From Trochalopteron elliotii (taxonomy: Eukaryota; Chordata; Aves; Passeriformes; Leiothrichidae): 64,000 bases of DNA. The DNA lies in the NCBI GenBank assembly GCA_024734555.1, contig JANPWX010000480.1, forward strand, positions 1,327,573-1,391,572, given 5' to 3'. The position numbers were made by a program, and so were the translations under genes. The notes beneath the pieces were generated by a model. It did no database searches and was not told the DNA's origin. It worked only from the letters and a program-made list of their open reading frames with translations. Shown here one piece after another: positions 1 to 13,300 of this stretch (positions are counted from its first letter, which is position 1; each line of letters starts with the position of its first letter).

Positions 1-2041
1 CTGGGATTTGCTTAGGACAAAGGACAGACTTTACATTGGACACTAAAATCACCTTTTAAACCACCATTTCTGAAAAGTGCTCTGCATATTTACATAATAT
101 GAGTCATTGTATAATCACAGGGCTTTCTGTGGATTTCACCCTTCTGTGTATTTTAATCATATGGAATCACTTTTTACTATTGACAGAGACATAACTCATT
201 TGAAAGTCTTTGAAAAACCCCCAGCTGGTGATCCTGCTTGCCCAGACAAGAACCAGAACAGCAGGTACCTCAAACACTGCAATAATCTCATCAAGAAATC
301 CAAAGCAAAATCTGTACTATAAAAACAGTTTATGAAAAGCAAATGGGAGGAAACTGCTCTGGTGAGATGGGAAATAAATCTGGGCAAACTCAGAGAGGAA
401 TTTCTCCTGGCACAGAATACTCAGAGATTTTGGTCAGTCCTTTTGGCCCCTTATGTCTCAAGTTCCTTTCCCATCTAAGAGAAATAACAAGGTTGTCATA
501 GCTTTGAGGGTTTTCCTTAGGTGCAAACAGTTTGGAGCTCTGATTTTCTGGTGACCATGGCCTTTCCTGCAATGTCTCTCTGCTTCTCAGCATCACTTCA
601 ATGCAAAGAAATTTTAACTCTTGGTGCTCTCAGTGGGAGTAAATGACTTTCCAACAAGTGAGGGGAATCTGTTGGGCTGGGGGTTGTCCACAGTTGGATT
701 ATAGTAATTCCAGACATGGGAAATGAGTGAGGAGAAATATTTGGGAGGGGAAATAGAACTGCTCCTGGCCTCCAGAAGCCTGAGTGGGTCAGAGCCCAGA
801 GCCACCAGCCAGGCAGAGGGGACAGGGACAAAGCACTCACAGGCCAGGGAGGAGTGGGACAACCACACTGAGCTCAGCAGGTCTATCAGATCTGCCAGGG
901 TAAGACAAACAGAGAGGACAGATCCACAAACCCTTCTGGATCCTTTCTTTCAGATCTCATAACTCCTTGTTTCTGCAGCACAATGCTGATTTTCACTGAG
1001 AAAAAAAAAACCAGCAAGCACCAGCAGTGACCAACACAGAGATGTCCAAACTGTGACAGCACCAAAAGGCTCAGCCCTGCTCTAAAACCCCTTGGGAAAG
1101 CCCATGAATAATGAAGTGTAAATAAACAAAAACCCAGACAGACAAATCTCTTGCAGATCAGTGTGCTAAACAGGACAGGACTGGTGGGGAAAATGGGATA
1201 TTGCAAGGAGCAGCTTGCTCAGCCCTGTCCCATCTGTTATCTGCAGACAGCACACAGTTACATCCTGTAATTTTTCTCTATAACATCTCAAACTCTGTGT
1301 ATTGAGAGGAGAGGTTTAGTCAAGATCAAGGACAGTGGTATTCAGCTGTCATGGTGATAAAAGCTTGAGAGATTGTCTAGATGAGCTCTTGATTCGTGCA
1401 AGAATAAGTAAAGCAGAAGCCAGCAGGTGAGAAAATGGCCCCAAGTGAGCAAGCTGAGCTCCTGCCAGGGTTACAAGTGTTAAACAGGGTTTGGTTAAAG
1501 ATTTTGGGGAGGACTGAAGTGTAGGACCTGTGGCAAAGTCCCATTTTCTCCAGGTTTCCTTTCCAACTGGGATGCTGCACATTCCATATAGGCCACAGCA
1601 CACCAAAGGGACTCACTTTTTTTTTAAAACTTGCTCTCCATTGCAGGAGTAATTGTGATGAATTGTCAATCAAGACAAATGCAACCCGCTGATGGAATTA
1701 AGGAGGTGAAATCAGAGGCTGGTAGCAAGACAACAACTGCTGGAATTCCCCGTGAGCAAATGATGGATGAGAGCAGGAAAACAAAGGGATGGATTGTCAA
1801 ACACACAAACCCACAGCACAGGGGAAATTGATGGCAGCTCTTCCAGCCAAGGCATGGGCCTAACACGCTGCCTCAAAGCATCATTAACTTTAGCATAAAA
1901 GCCATGTGCCACACAGGCTTTATTAGGCACAATCACAGGTGTTCAAGGACTTGATTGAAGTATTTTTCTCAGCATAAGTGTTGCTGTTGCACACAGGGGT
2001 GCTGGGGAGGGGGGCTCACGTGTACACCACAGGGACCCAAC
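1..2041. other. Non-coding stretch, no recognised feature
   Basis: Mixed-complexity sequence with frequent stops in all frames. The longest open frame is about 106 codons on the minus strand near 886-1206, with no recognisable domain or splice context. I see no repeat family shared with the rest of the window. It is probably intergenic or intronic. Confidence 0.5.
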
Positions 2042-2461
2042 GTGTTTGACACGCTGGAGGTACCTGGGGAACTCTGGTCAATGGCCTGCCTTGCCAAAAA
2101 TGAAAATATTGTCTAGTCAGGCAAAATTAAAGCAGAAAGACCAGTGGTGTTTGACATGCAGGAAGAACATGAGGAACTCTGGTAAACAGCCTACCTTGCC
2201 AAAACTGAAAATATTGTCTAGTCAGGCAAAATTAATGCAGAAAGATCAGTGGTGTTTGACATGCAGGAGGTACCTGGGGAACCCTGGTCAATGGCCTGCC
2301 TTGCCAAAAATGAAAATATTGTCTAGTCAGGCAAAAATAAAACAGAAAGACTAGTGGTGTTTGACATGCAGGGAGCACATGGGGAACTCTGGTCAATGGC
2401 CTGCCTTGCCAGAAATGAAGATTTTGTCTAGTCAGGAAAAATTAAAGTGGAAAGAGCAGTG
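2042..2461. repeat. Minisatellite, four 105-bp units
   Basis: Four direct units start at 2042, 2147, 2252 and 2357, each opening with GTGTTTGACA and spaced exactly 105 bp apart. Every unit holds the same landmarks in order: a GGGGAACTCTGG-like block, CCTGCCTTGCCA, a TTGTCTAGTCAGG block and a GAAAGA(C/T)CAGTG-like end. Unit 4 is the most diverged at its end. Because 105 is a multiple of three, one plus-strand frame (2046-2354) stays open through three units and repeats a 35-residue block. With no start context, signal or domain I treat this as a by-product of the period, not a gene. The exact spacing points to unequal exchange or slippage rather than separate insertions. Confidence 0.92.
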
Positions 2462-2824
2462 AAGTGCCCATATAGGAAACAGAAGTAAGGAGAAGCAGTG
2501 GTGTGGCTCATGTTTGTAGCACAGCATCAGTCAGGGATCCAGTTTGCCACTGGAATCTGTCACACAAACTCCTCTGGGTGAGCCTGTCCAGGCTCTGTCT
2601 GCAGCACAGGCTGTGCAGGTGAAACTTTTCCTCAGTGCTTCCCACTCAGCTCCATCCCAATGTGCAAGAGAGGAGAAATTCTGCTTCACGGCACAGCCAG
2701 GGATTTCTCCTTTAGCTGAGCATTCAGTCTGCTTGAGCTCAGTTTAAAATAAACAGTTGCTCAATCCAGAGAGAGCAAAACCAAGCTCAGCCAGGGAAGA
2801 AGACAAACCTTTCCCATGGCAAAG

Positions 2825-3142
2825 TGTTGTTGGAAGACACGAATGAAAGATGAGAGACTCCAAATATCTCAGAAGGCAAAGAGCACAGAAAAAAGGCTTT
2901 ATTGTCTAATTCTCACTGCCTTTTCTAAGGTGTTCCCATCCAGACTGAACGTGGTTGGTGAACAGGAACGACACCTCTCTGATCCCATGGGTTACACCAG
3001 AGAAACAGCAAAACACCTCCTGGAGAGAGATTGGTCTGAGAAAAGAGAGTTGTTTGCCAAGATTGTTTTGAGAAGAAACTTTCTTGAGAAATTTTTCCAT
3101 GGGGAAAAAAAATCTCTCAGACCCAGAGATATCAGGCCCACA
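2825..3142 (-). mobile_element. Solo LTR, family 1 copy A (ERVK-like)
   Basis: Aligns by eye over its whole length with the copies at 14937, 29979 and 51726. The orientation comes from the poly(A) signal, which reads AATAAA on the minus strand near 2905 (TTTATT on plus). The ends are TG and CA. The flanking 6-mers GCAAAG (2819-2824) and ACGAAG (3143-3148) match at four of six positions, a decayed target-site duplication, so the insertion is probably older than copies B and D. No internal retroviral sequence adjoins it. The plus-strand frame of about 110 codons across it recurs in other copies because the LTR is repeated; it is not a gene. Confidence 0.85.
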
Positions 3143-3148
3143 ACGAAG

Positions 3149-6100
3149 CTGTGAGCTGTGCAGCAAAGCTGCAGAAAGAATGGAGTCCTGCTTGCTCTGC
3201 CAGTAACTCATTTGACTGTTTTTGGTGATATCCCAGAAGCTTTTAAAGGACATTCAACAAAAAGGTCACTTGAAGTGTTTGCAGAGATTACAGGGGATCA
3301 GGATGTGCTCACTATGCACAGTCTGCTGCATGCTCAATTCACTGTCATGGAGGAAGAAAACAGCAGAATTAATCCTCACAGAGGAAATTAGGATGATATT
3401 GTGCTGGGGCACGTTCCTGGATTATAAGATTTCCACCAGTCAATCCTGAGTTATTGCTCTGCAAATACTCAACATAATTTGATAGATACTCTGGGAAAAA
3501 AAAAATACAATAGGAAATTGCTTCCCTCGTGTTTCAGAATGAACATTCCATAAAAAAGAGAGGCATTTAGCATGGCACCACTGAATGCCCAGACCTTTAT
3601 GCATGGAGGCTGTATTTCAAAGCAGGTCTCCATCATTCTGTTGTCATTAGCCCACCAAGCACATTTTTTGTGCAGTTAGCATGAATTATTCCAGCCAGGA
3701 GGGAACACGGGCTTGGTTAGATGTTGCTCACACATCTATCTGTATCTTCAATGTAGATCAAGATGTGAATTAAGGTGTCCAAAGACACACAAAAAACGTT
3801 TCCTTGGATACTTTCCCCTGTTATGCCACAGAACAGTCTGCCTCAGGCAGGTGATTTCTACAACTTCCACCCTAAAATACATGTTTTTTCCTCAATTACT
3901 TCTCACAAATCCTCGAGAACACACTCAGAAGTGACAGAGGTGTAATAGTCACACAGCTCAAACAGAATGTCAAAACACACACAGATTAAAGCCAGGATTT
4001 GATTCTCAGCTCTCAAGGTGACTTTGGCTCCTCGTGCAGGATTTTCTGAGTCACCCACACAGATCAGGGCATCTGCACTTCATGGGGATCTAACCTCACC
4101 AGGCACTTTCAAATTCCCTCACGTGGCTCCTAAAAGCCACACTCTGAAGGTGAACAGAACAGTAATGTTTCCAAAAGGACCAGTTTGGGCCGTGGGAAAC
4201 AGGCAAATCCTCGGGGTCCTTTTACCACATCAAAAACTGGAAATTTTACCACATCAGATTGTGGAAATCCTTTCTTTCTTCTGGCAGATACAGAGGGAGC
4301 CTGGCACACTTGATGGGATGCTCCAAACTAAAATACAGGCAATAAACCCATGGGAATCCCACCTGTGAAAGGTGTGCAGTGGGGCAGGGAGATGCTGCCC
4401 AGTTTACGGAGAGAAACCAGAATGCCACTCCTGTGTGGCATTTTTCATATGCTTTTTATTATTATCATCCTTTTTATTATTTTTATTATTATCCTTTTTA
4501 TTATTTTTCACATCCTTTCTGGCCTAGTCATTTGTAGTGAGTAATTCAGCCCTTCCTGGCATTTCATAATTAGAATTAAGAACATTTTGTCATGTCCAAA
4601 AGTCCAGGATATTCATGGGATGCAGGGAGGGATGACCCAAGGAGCCTGAAAAGAGCCAACAGTGTCACGGGCAGCTGTAACACTTCTCATCCCAATTATC
4701 CTGAAATGCTTGGACATATCTCATTAATAAATAAAAACTTAATGGACTCTTCTGCTCCTGTAACACCAGGTGGGGTGGCTCTTCAAGCCACCACAGAAGT
4801 GGGAAAGATCATTTAGGAACAAGCAAATAAAGGCAGGGAAACAAAATCCTCCCAAGGTGGCAGAATCTGGGTACAGCACTGACAGCGAGCCTGTGAACCA
4901 CCCTAGCCTGAGGGCAAGAAATAACGTGAAGAATAAAACACTCCAGTCTCTAATAAATTCTGGACAGTCACTCACAAACTTATGCCTCTTCTCAAATATT
5001 ATTCACGTCATTAACGTAGCCAGGACTGGTGTCTCGTCGTGCAAGACTCTGCAAACAGGAGCACAGACTGGTATTTGCCCCGGGGAGGTGGGGCTGTGTT
5101 TGGAGAAGGCAGATGGCAAACCAGGAACAGAGGCACAAAGGCAGCCGGTGGCTCAGGGAGCAGCTCACAAGTCAAACCTCTCAAATATTTGCCCGATGAC
5201 CAGTGCTTCAGGATTCATTGCTTCCTCAAGTCCTTGTCCTCTGCCTGCAAAGTGACATGCAGATGCCTGTAGGGCAGCACGGGGTGTTATTTTCCCTTGC
5301 CTAAATCTGTAGAATTTCAAAAATCCATCTAATTTCAACCAAACATTCCTTCCCTAAGCAGAACACACAGATGCAGAATGCTCGTGTGCCTAAATTCTCT
5401 CAACTTAAACCCCACATCAAACTGGAGAAAAAAAAAAAAAAAAGCCCAGAGAAAACATATCCTACTTCAAAACATTTTAATTAGTCACACTCATTTAACT
5501 CCACATTTTCCTGCCATACAAAGCAGAGCTTATCTTTACGGTTCAGGCTGCAAAGTCCTCACTTCTCAAGATGCTCACAAAAGGAATCTGGCTGGTTTGG
5601 GGTGGGGTTGTTGGCACCAGCAGGAGCTCAGCAGCAGAAATGGGGTTTCTTTTCCCTTTGGGAAGGACTCTGCTGTGTCACCCGGGTTTTGAACGTGTCC
5701 TGTCCAGGCACCACCAGCTCCAAAACAAATAATTCACTGCAGGAAATTTTCATTTTGGTTCATTCCTCCAAGCCAGCACAAGCACTGCCATCCCTGGGGT
5801 TCCTCTCTGCTCAAGTGTCCAGCTTTTGGCTGAGGTTTGGGAAAGAGTTAAATGTTGATTTTACAATCATCTCGGTGGCCTTCCCACCAGAGGATGATAT
5901 TTCAGCACACCATTATGGCAAATTTTCCTAATGCCTGCCTGTGGGGAGATCTGTGTAATGGCACCATCTGACTCTGATCATAATTTGATTCAAACTCATA
6001 TTGCTTTTACATTTTATTTCTCTTTGCCACTCTGGCTTGCAGCAGCCAACAGCAGGCTGAAATTTTACCTAAATGAGAGTGGTTTTGCTCAGTGAAAGAA

Positions 6101-6701
6101 CATTACTCTGTGCCATTTGCTTAATAGTTCACATTACTGTGTAGGGAGTGTTGCATTCTTAGGCCAACTTCCTGGCACCCAGTTTGTTAGAAGTTTCAAG
6201 GGCAACCCAGCAATAGCTTCTGCATGGAAAAACCTTCCTGTCTGGGCAAAATTAGAGTTTCCCAGCTAGACCAGAAGTCAAGAAAAATCTCAGCTGTATT
6301 TATGCACGGGTAGAAATAAATTTATAAATACAAACTATACTCTTGCCACGAAACGTACATGTTTTCTCAATGAAAACAACCTTTATTTAAAATTTATTTT
6401 TTGTGTTCGTTCTGCAAGTAGTACAGAAATTTAAGAGATGGACTTTGCCATTCTACTGCTGTTTTCTGAGACAGCTTTCAATGGCATGCCTGAATATTGC
6501 ATTTCAAAGTTGCTGTAAGAATAAGGCATCGAGCAGAAGCATCCACCCGCATTCAACCCAGATTCAACCCGTGAATGTGTTACCCACCATTAAGTTTATA
6601 TTTACAGTCTTGGAGTCAAGAGTTTCCTCTGAGCTGCTCTGTGTGAATGAGGGAAAGCTGTGCAGGGAAAACTTCCCTGCTCTGTGCCCAGCGACACTGC
6701 A
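3149..6701. other. Non-coding stretch with minor low-complexity runs
   Basis: No gene or dispersed repeat recognised. It contains a T/A-rich ATT-type run at about 4448-4512 and a 16-A run at 5428-5443. The 161-codon plus-strand frame at 4770-5255 has no recognisable domain and is compositionally like its surroundings. Confidence 0.5.
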
Positions 6702-6707
6702 GGGAGC

Positions 6708-7310
6708 TCTGTGAGCCCAACCCTCAAATGTTAATGTCCTTAAATGTTGCTTTTATCTTCTTTTTCTGCCAGGCTTGGGATTAAGTGCTCGAGATGGTAT
6801 TTCTTGTTTGGACTCAGATGTTTGTTAATTTTTATCTCTGTTACAGTCTCACAAACTGTGAGTCCCACAGCACTGCTAGCTAACAAACTAAAAATGGCCC
6901 CTATCTCTCTCTCTACAAGGCTTTTTAAGCACAAACTGTCCAATTATGAAATGATATCTAAATTATTTTTACTTTTAACCCAAAAACCAACCACCTGTGG
7001 CTGAAATGTGGGTTTTTCTATCCAATTACAAAACACCACCCAGACTCATGAAGAAGAAGGTGAAAAAGGACTCAGCCTCTGCCCTAAATCCTCCATCTTG
7101 CTTTAGATATATATTACTGTATTCTGAAGCCTTAAACTCTAAGTTTTGCACCCTGTGCTATCACACACTTCTATTCAAACTCCACGCCCACAATCCCAGT
7201 GCTGTCACTCAATTTTGGGAGCCTTTTTCAGGTCAAATGCAGTGTTCTCCTGGGGGTCAGTGCCTGTCAGCACAGAAAGTCTAAAATTCTCAGTGCCCAG
7301 GGCTCCAACA
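6708..7310 (-). mobile_element. Solo LTR, family 3 long copy
   Basis: About 600 bp, flanked by a perfect 6-bp direct repeat GGGAGC (6702-6707 and 7311-7316). Its left 290 bp and its last 45 bp align with 30613-30886. On the minus strand it begins TGTTGG. Orientation is inferred from the shorter copy, where the equivalent position reads AATAAA on the minus strand; here that site is mutated. The minus-strand 3' end reads ...CACAGA, so two bases follow the expected terminal CA before the target duplication. No gag, pol or env lies beside it. The 6-bp duplication favours class II, but the family name is not determined. Confidence 0.8.
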
Positions 7311-7316
7311 GGGAGC

Positions 7317-10300
7317 AGCTGGAGGATCTGCACAGTGCTGAGCTCCAGTGCCTGGGAGGCACCTGAACAAAAACTCCCAGGTTTTCTGACTTGTCACTGA
7401 CAGGAGATTTGGCCAGAGGCCACCTTTTCATCCTGAAGGAAATTCTGTATTTAAGCAGTGAAATACACTGATTAGGAAGCTGCTACACAGGAGTTGTGTG
7501 TGCCAATGCTCCAAAGGATTTTTAGCAAAAAAAGCCAAACTAGAGTCTGAATTTCAAAGCATGAGAAAGGACTAAAAACAAACTGGAGTTTGAAATACAC
7601 AACTAGATGTATTTTAAAAAAAGGCAAGTATTATTTTCTTCTGGAGTTCCATCTTCCTTTCTCCCAACAGTTGCTCTTATTTTTTCCCCTGAAGAGGCTC
7701 AAAGCACATATTTAATAGAATTTGATAAATATCTTAAATATCATGAGAAAAATGTCAGTTATTGCCAACCTGTGATTAGGGTTGATATCGATCTAGAAAG
7801 CCAGACCTTATTTTTAGATTACTACAAAATACTTCAGTGGCTTATGTTGAAATGATTTCAGAAATTGTTTTTATTAATACACAGCCATCTGTACTTCTAA
7901 GCAGGTGATAGAAGTTTGATCTGCAACTTTAAAATTCTGAGACACTTAGTTGCTAGGAAACCAACAAATCCAATTCATGTGTCTCTTATAACACAAAAAT
8001 ATAACTATGCACTGATTCTCTCAGAAGAACTCGTGCTATGTATTTTTCAACTTCACCTTTTGTCAGTGATTTGAAGCTTTATTTTCTTTCATTTAGGCCT
8101 AAGAGAAGGCACATCACTTATAAAGAGATTGGTAAATATGTTAACAGAAACAGAGATGGAATACTCTTTTATCAGAATTTTTCACCTCTCTCATTTCTGG
8201 CGTGAGGAATGTCTGGGCAGCGAGTTATAAAGGCTTCAAATTTGATTCTAATGTGGATCCCCAAATTTATCTGTAACATTTCAGTGCCATGAGTGTGGAT
8301 CATTTCTGGCTCAGAAGATGGTTTTGTAGACAATCAATCTGGTGTCTTTATGGGAAACATTATTCATAAACACATGTAAAAAGCCTGTGCTTTCATTACA
8401 GCACAACCAGTTCAGCATTTATCTGTGTACACCCATCTGACCTTGCAGTTACTGCCTTATCCATATGATGCATTGCAACAGAATTATTAATTTTACTTCC
8501 TTACACTTTTATTCTCTGGTTGGCAGGACTACTGGGAGGAATTACACATATTCCACTAATGACAATTAGCAGTGACATGATGGGAACCTGAGTAATATGT
8601 TATTCAAAGAGTGGTATTTTGTTTGTGGACAGAGGTAAATATAAATACCTTGGATTCTGGAAAATTCTGGGAATTCTGGGAAAGTATTTTCTCAATTTCA
8701 TCAAAGAAATGTGAACTATATGTAAGAAACAGAGACAACGTACCCCTTTTATAGGAGGAAGAAAAACTCAACAACATCTAAAATAAAATTGATATCCCTT
8801 CCACAAGTTATCTCATATTTTCTCAACATACGTGAATAAAAAGCAAATGCAGTTATGGAAATAAAGCTAGGACAGCCAGTCTGCTCCTTTCTTCAGGAGG
8901 TGCCAAAATTCCAGAGGTCACCATTTTGCATTTGCTTTTCTTGGGACATGGACAAGAGCCAGCTGAACATCCTTCCCTTGGTGACAACAGCCAGGGGACA
9001 GCACCCAGACACCCTGAACGTCCCAGGGAACATCAATTCTTACAAAAAATGAGAAACTTCAGTGTCCACAAAGTGCTTTTCTTCCCCAGTTCTGGAGCTG
9101 GCAGCTGCAGCCTGCTCCTGCTGCAGGGAAGGCTCTCAGACCCTGGTGATGTGCCACAAAACAGCTCCTGCAATTACTCAGCCTTGTTTTGCTCCTTGCC
9201 TTTAACAAAATAAATAGGAAATGACATCCCATAAACTGCATTAAAACGTTTAGATGGCAAATCACACACTGCAGCTTAAGGAATGGCAGATTTATGCTGC
9301 CACACAGGCTTTATCCTGCCCTTCCAGGATTATGACATGTTTTTCAAATTCCATGATCCAACCTTCTCTTCCAAACACTTTGGGCTTTGAGTCAGATAAG
9401 AGCTCAGCGTTGGAAGATAAGTGTGGGAAGAAATCCAGCCTGCATAGAATTAAAGTTGCACAAAGAATTACAAATTTAGATTTTCTCAGTTCCCCAACTC
9501 TTGACCTTGCAACAGAGAGCCAGATTTTTAATGTGTAACTGCAGTGAATACATCTGAGCACACACTAATGGTATTATATACATATCTCAAATACACAGAC
9601 AAATCCATTTTCTCTGTTGAAAACGTTTCTATCAGGGAATAATTCTGAAAAGCCTTTGCCCATATAAGTGGTGCTAACAGAAGGATCCTCTGCAAAGACA
9701 CAACTCTGCCCTTTGAACAGAAAACCCCTGTCCCTAAGGAAGCATCAGTTATTCCCCAGAAAAAATACCTTTTCTTCACACCCTGCAGTTTGTCCCTCAC
9801 AGTTCTTACCCACACCCCTCCAAAGAAGACTCTGGAGAGAGGAGCAGAGCAGAGCTGCTCATAAAATGGAGATGGAAAAGATTAGGACTGTTTACATTAA
9901 GGAAAAACGACTAAGGTAGGACCTGATAAAAGGGATGTAAAACAGATATTGAACTGGGGGCTTGCAATCGACCTGAGATGAATGGAAAAAAGGCTTTCTT
10001 CTCCCTGAAAAATAAATTCTAATTCTCAGACACCCTCAGCATCACAAGTAGCACATTCTCCCTGCCACCCTGTCATGTGCACGGGGAACTGTATCAGTAT
10101 TGGGATTTTCTGTTCCAGCACTAATGTATGAAAGAACAATAGGATAAACAGCTCCCTCCCCAAAACACAATGGACTATTACAGCATGTATTCACCTTCTT
10201 TTCCCTTATTCCATCAGCTCTAGGTCTCCATCCCTCTCAGCTGGGTGTGCAATGTAAAGAAAGGCAGATCTGAATCAGAAATGAAGCTGCCCAAAGTGCC

Positions 10301-13300
10301 AGGGCTCAGCAGGAGTGACCCAAACCTCACTGCTCTGTGTTCCATCCCTGCCAGACACCAGCAAACATCACTTTGCCAGGCTTTGGTCACCTCAGCTCAT
10401 CACTTTTAAATCCAGTCAATGCACAATTGAAACAAGAAGCTGGCAATAAATACACAGAGGCAGTCCTCCTCAACCAAAAGGGAAAAGGAGGAATCATATT
10501 ATACAATTATACAATCAAGCATTTATTTGTAAAATTATTGCTTTGACTGAAATGCAGTGAAGGAATCAAGCAGAATTAAACTTCAAGCACCAAACATTCA
10601 GCCACCTCCATTCTCTAATCATCTGATTATCAATGTGTTTAATGAAAATTAAATTGAAGAATAGAAAGGTGTATCTTTCCAAACCAAAGTAGATGGAACG
10701 ATCCAAATCAAAAATGCAACAAAACATCTGTGCAATGTGGGAAGAAGCACAGCAAGGTCTGCAGATCACACCAATGCAGCAGGTAGAAGATTTCCTGCTC
10801 CAAGCTAAAATAACTGTACCCTCAATGCAAATCAGTTTTGCAGGTTTATTCCAGCTAAAGGCCTCTCCCAAATGCAAAAGAAAATGAATAATCTTAAAGA
10901 ATATGTATCAATACCAGTGCTTTTTTAAAGAGAAAGCCTTTGCAGCTTCTCCTTGTCTTGCTGCTCTCACTCATCTTGATAAATTCTGTTTATTTGAAAT
11001 AATGTGTACTTCCAGCATTACCACTTTGGAGAGGGGAAAGAGGAAGGGAAGAGAAAAACAAGCAGAAGATTGAAGTAAGATCTTAAATCTAGAGCTCCAA
11101 GGCTAAAAGACAGCTCCATCTCCTTCTAAAATAAGAGCTCCTTTGGCACTCTGGGGACACACAGGACAGGAGAATTCCTTTGGAAGCTCTCTTGTATGTG
11201 TGATACATAAACCAAAAGGGCTTTATAAATACCTTTTATTTAGGAGGATAGGAGCAGTAGAGTTTATCCACGTTGAAATAATCCTTTCACCCCCCAATAT
11301 TTTATTTTTTACTGATAGCTCTTTAATTCACAATACAGTGTTTAGTTAAATGAAGCAATATAGAGAAAAATCAGTTTTATTTTAACAGAAACAATATAGA
11401 GTTCACCACACAGAGAACAACTGCTGCAAGGTCAAGATTAAAGACACTTTACCTTTTTCATAGTGTATAAAACAGAGCATTTTGGTGTATATTTTGCATT
11501 TTATACCTGTAGCCATAAAGAAAAGGGTAACTCTAACCAATGGCTCTAAAGAACATGTTTCATCTCCCTGGTGCTGTCAATAGCAACAAACAACTAATCC
11601 TCACTCAATAAATGTATCTTTTATAAGAGTGCTTCCTTTTACAATTTCCAGCATAGGAGCTGCAAGAAAGGAACACACAAGATTAGATGAGCACAACTTG
11701 ACCTAACATTGAAAAACAGATTACTGCTCTCCTATATTACAGAGGTTATAAAACCATTTATTTCTGTGTGCAACAGCTCACAAATACCAATTTCTTGCAG
11801 TAAAAACTGGGAAGACAATAAGGCATCATCCCTGAAATAACACAGGAATGTTAGGTTGGTTTTATTTTCCCTCTCTCAAAATGCAGAGGTGACTTATAAT
11901 CTACTGTGCCTCAGCAATAAATTGAGAAAAAAATAAAAGAGGTGGCTTGCTACCTGTACACACACACACTGTTCTATCATAATTAATAATGATGGTTTTA
12001 TTACAGCCCCTGTAGCAGCTAATCAATAGACTTTGATACTTGCACAGTCAACAGCAGCTCCTGTGTGCCTGCATAATGCTCTCTATAAAACTTGCTGCTC
12101 CAGGTACAGCAGTTACCACCAGTGGCCCAAAGTCAGCAGAGAAAGCTGCATTTCCAGCCCACACATCACTCTGCACGTCTGCCCAGATTCAGGCTGGATG
12201 CTCCAGAGCTCAGGGGAGAACAAGTGCGGGAAACAAAATATTCAAAACAAACAAAACAAAACTGACAGGGTGAATAAGAGGTAGGATTGCTGCATACTGG
12301 GAGATGAGAATCACAGTTCTTCTACTTCTGAGCGATTTTTTCCTGAGTTAGCTCCAAAGAGCAATTCCATACTACCTTGGAACAATCCATAAAATAATCC
12401 TGCTTCTCTCACAAGGACAAGGTCTCGTGTAAGACTTGGAGATGAGACCCAAAGGCAGCAGGAGAGAGAAGAAAGTTTCCCAAGAGCCTTGGACACATCT
12501 CTGTTTTACCTACTGCAGGCTCATAAGACCTAATTTTTCCTGCTCTAGATTTCAGGACATATTTCATTAATTCATCAATCCTCTCTCATCTCAGTAACAA
12601 GTCACTGAGTTGAGTGGGTTTCTTCAGGAGACACTGGGGCTGAAGTTCTTCTCATCACATACAAATGCTTGACTTGGATTTTTATCTTCTTCCAATCTGG
12701 GATATCTCAAACATATTGAGAAACTGAAAGGTGACCACGGCCTTTCATTCAGAAGAGCCACTTTGGTTTTGAAATCACAAAGATAAATCCTATAAACCTT
12801 ACAGGGCATTCTAAATTCAAAGCTTTCCATACAAGTGTCCACACTAAAGCCAACAGCTTCAATACCTTTGAGTCTTCCTGTTCCTTTGCTTTCACCTCCT
12901 TTCTCCAGAAGACACAGCGTGAACTAATTGTTATCAGAAATAATAATTGAACTAATTATTACCAGAAAGGTAGCTAGATACAAGACAAAATGCAGTGTAT
13001 ATTAATTTTTATATTTCTGTAAGTTTAAATGCAGAGTCTCAATTGTTTTGCAGCTGCTGTCTTGAGACTTACACTTTTCTCCCTGGTGGAGGCCACACAA
13101 ATGACATAGTAGTGATTTCTGCTCAAGGTTGGAGAACAGGTACATGAGAAGTTATGTTCTGGTTGGTTATGAGGAACATCTTTGGTATTACAGTTTGCAT
13201 CTTAAGAACAACGACTTTCACAGAGCTTTTCAAACTGTTCAAGGACTGCACAAGGAAATTTCCTGTCCTTCCTGCTTGCTGGACTCTTAAACCCCTGTAA

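Noticed and set aside
4770..5255. 161-codon plus frame
   Set aside because: No domain or conserved motif, low-information composition and no flanking exon signals.
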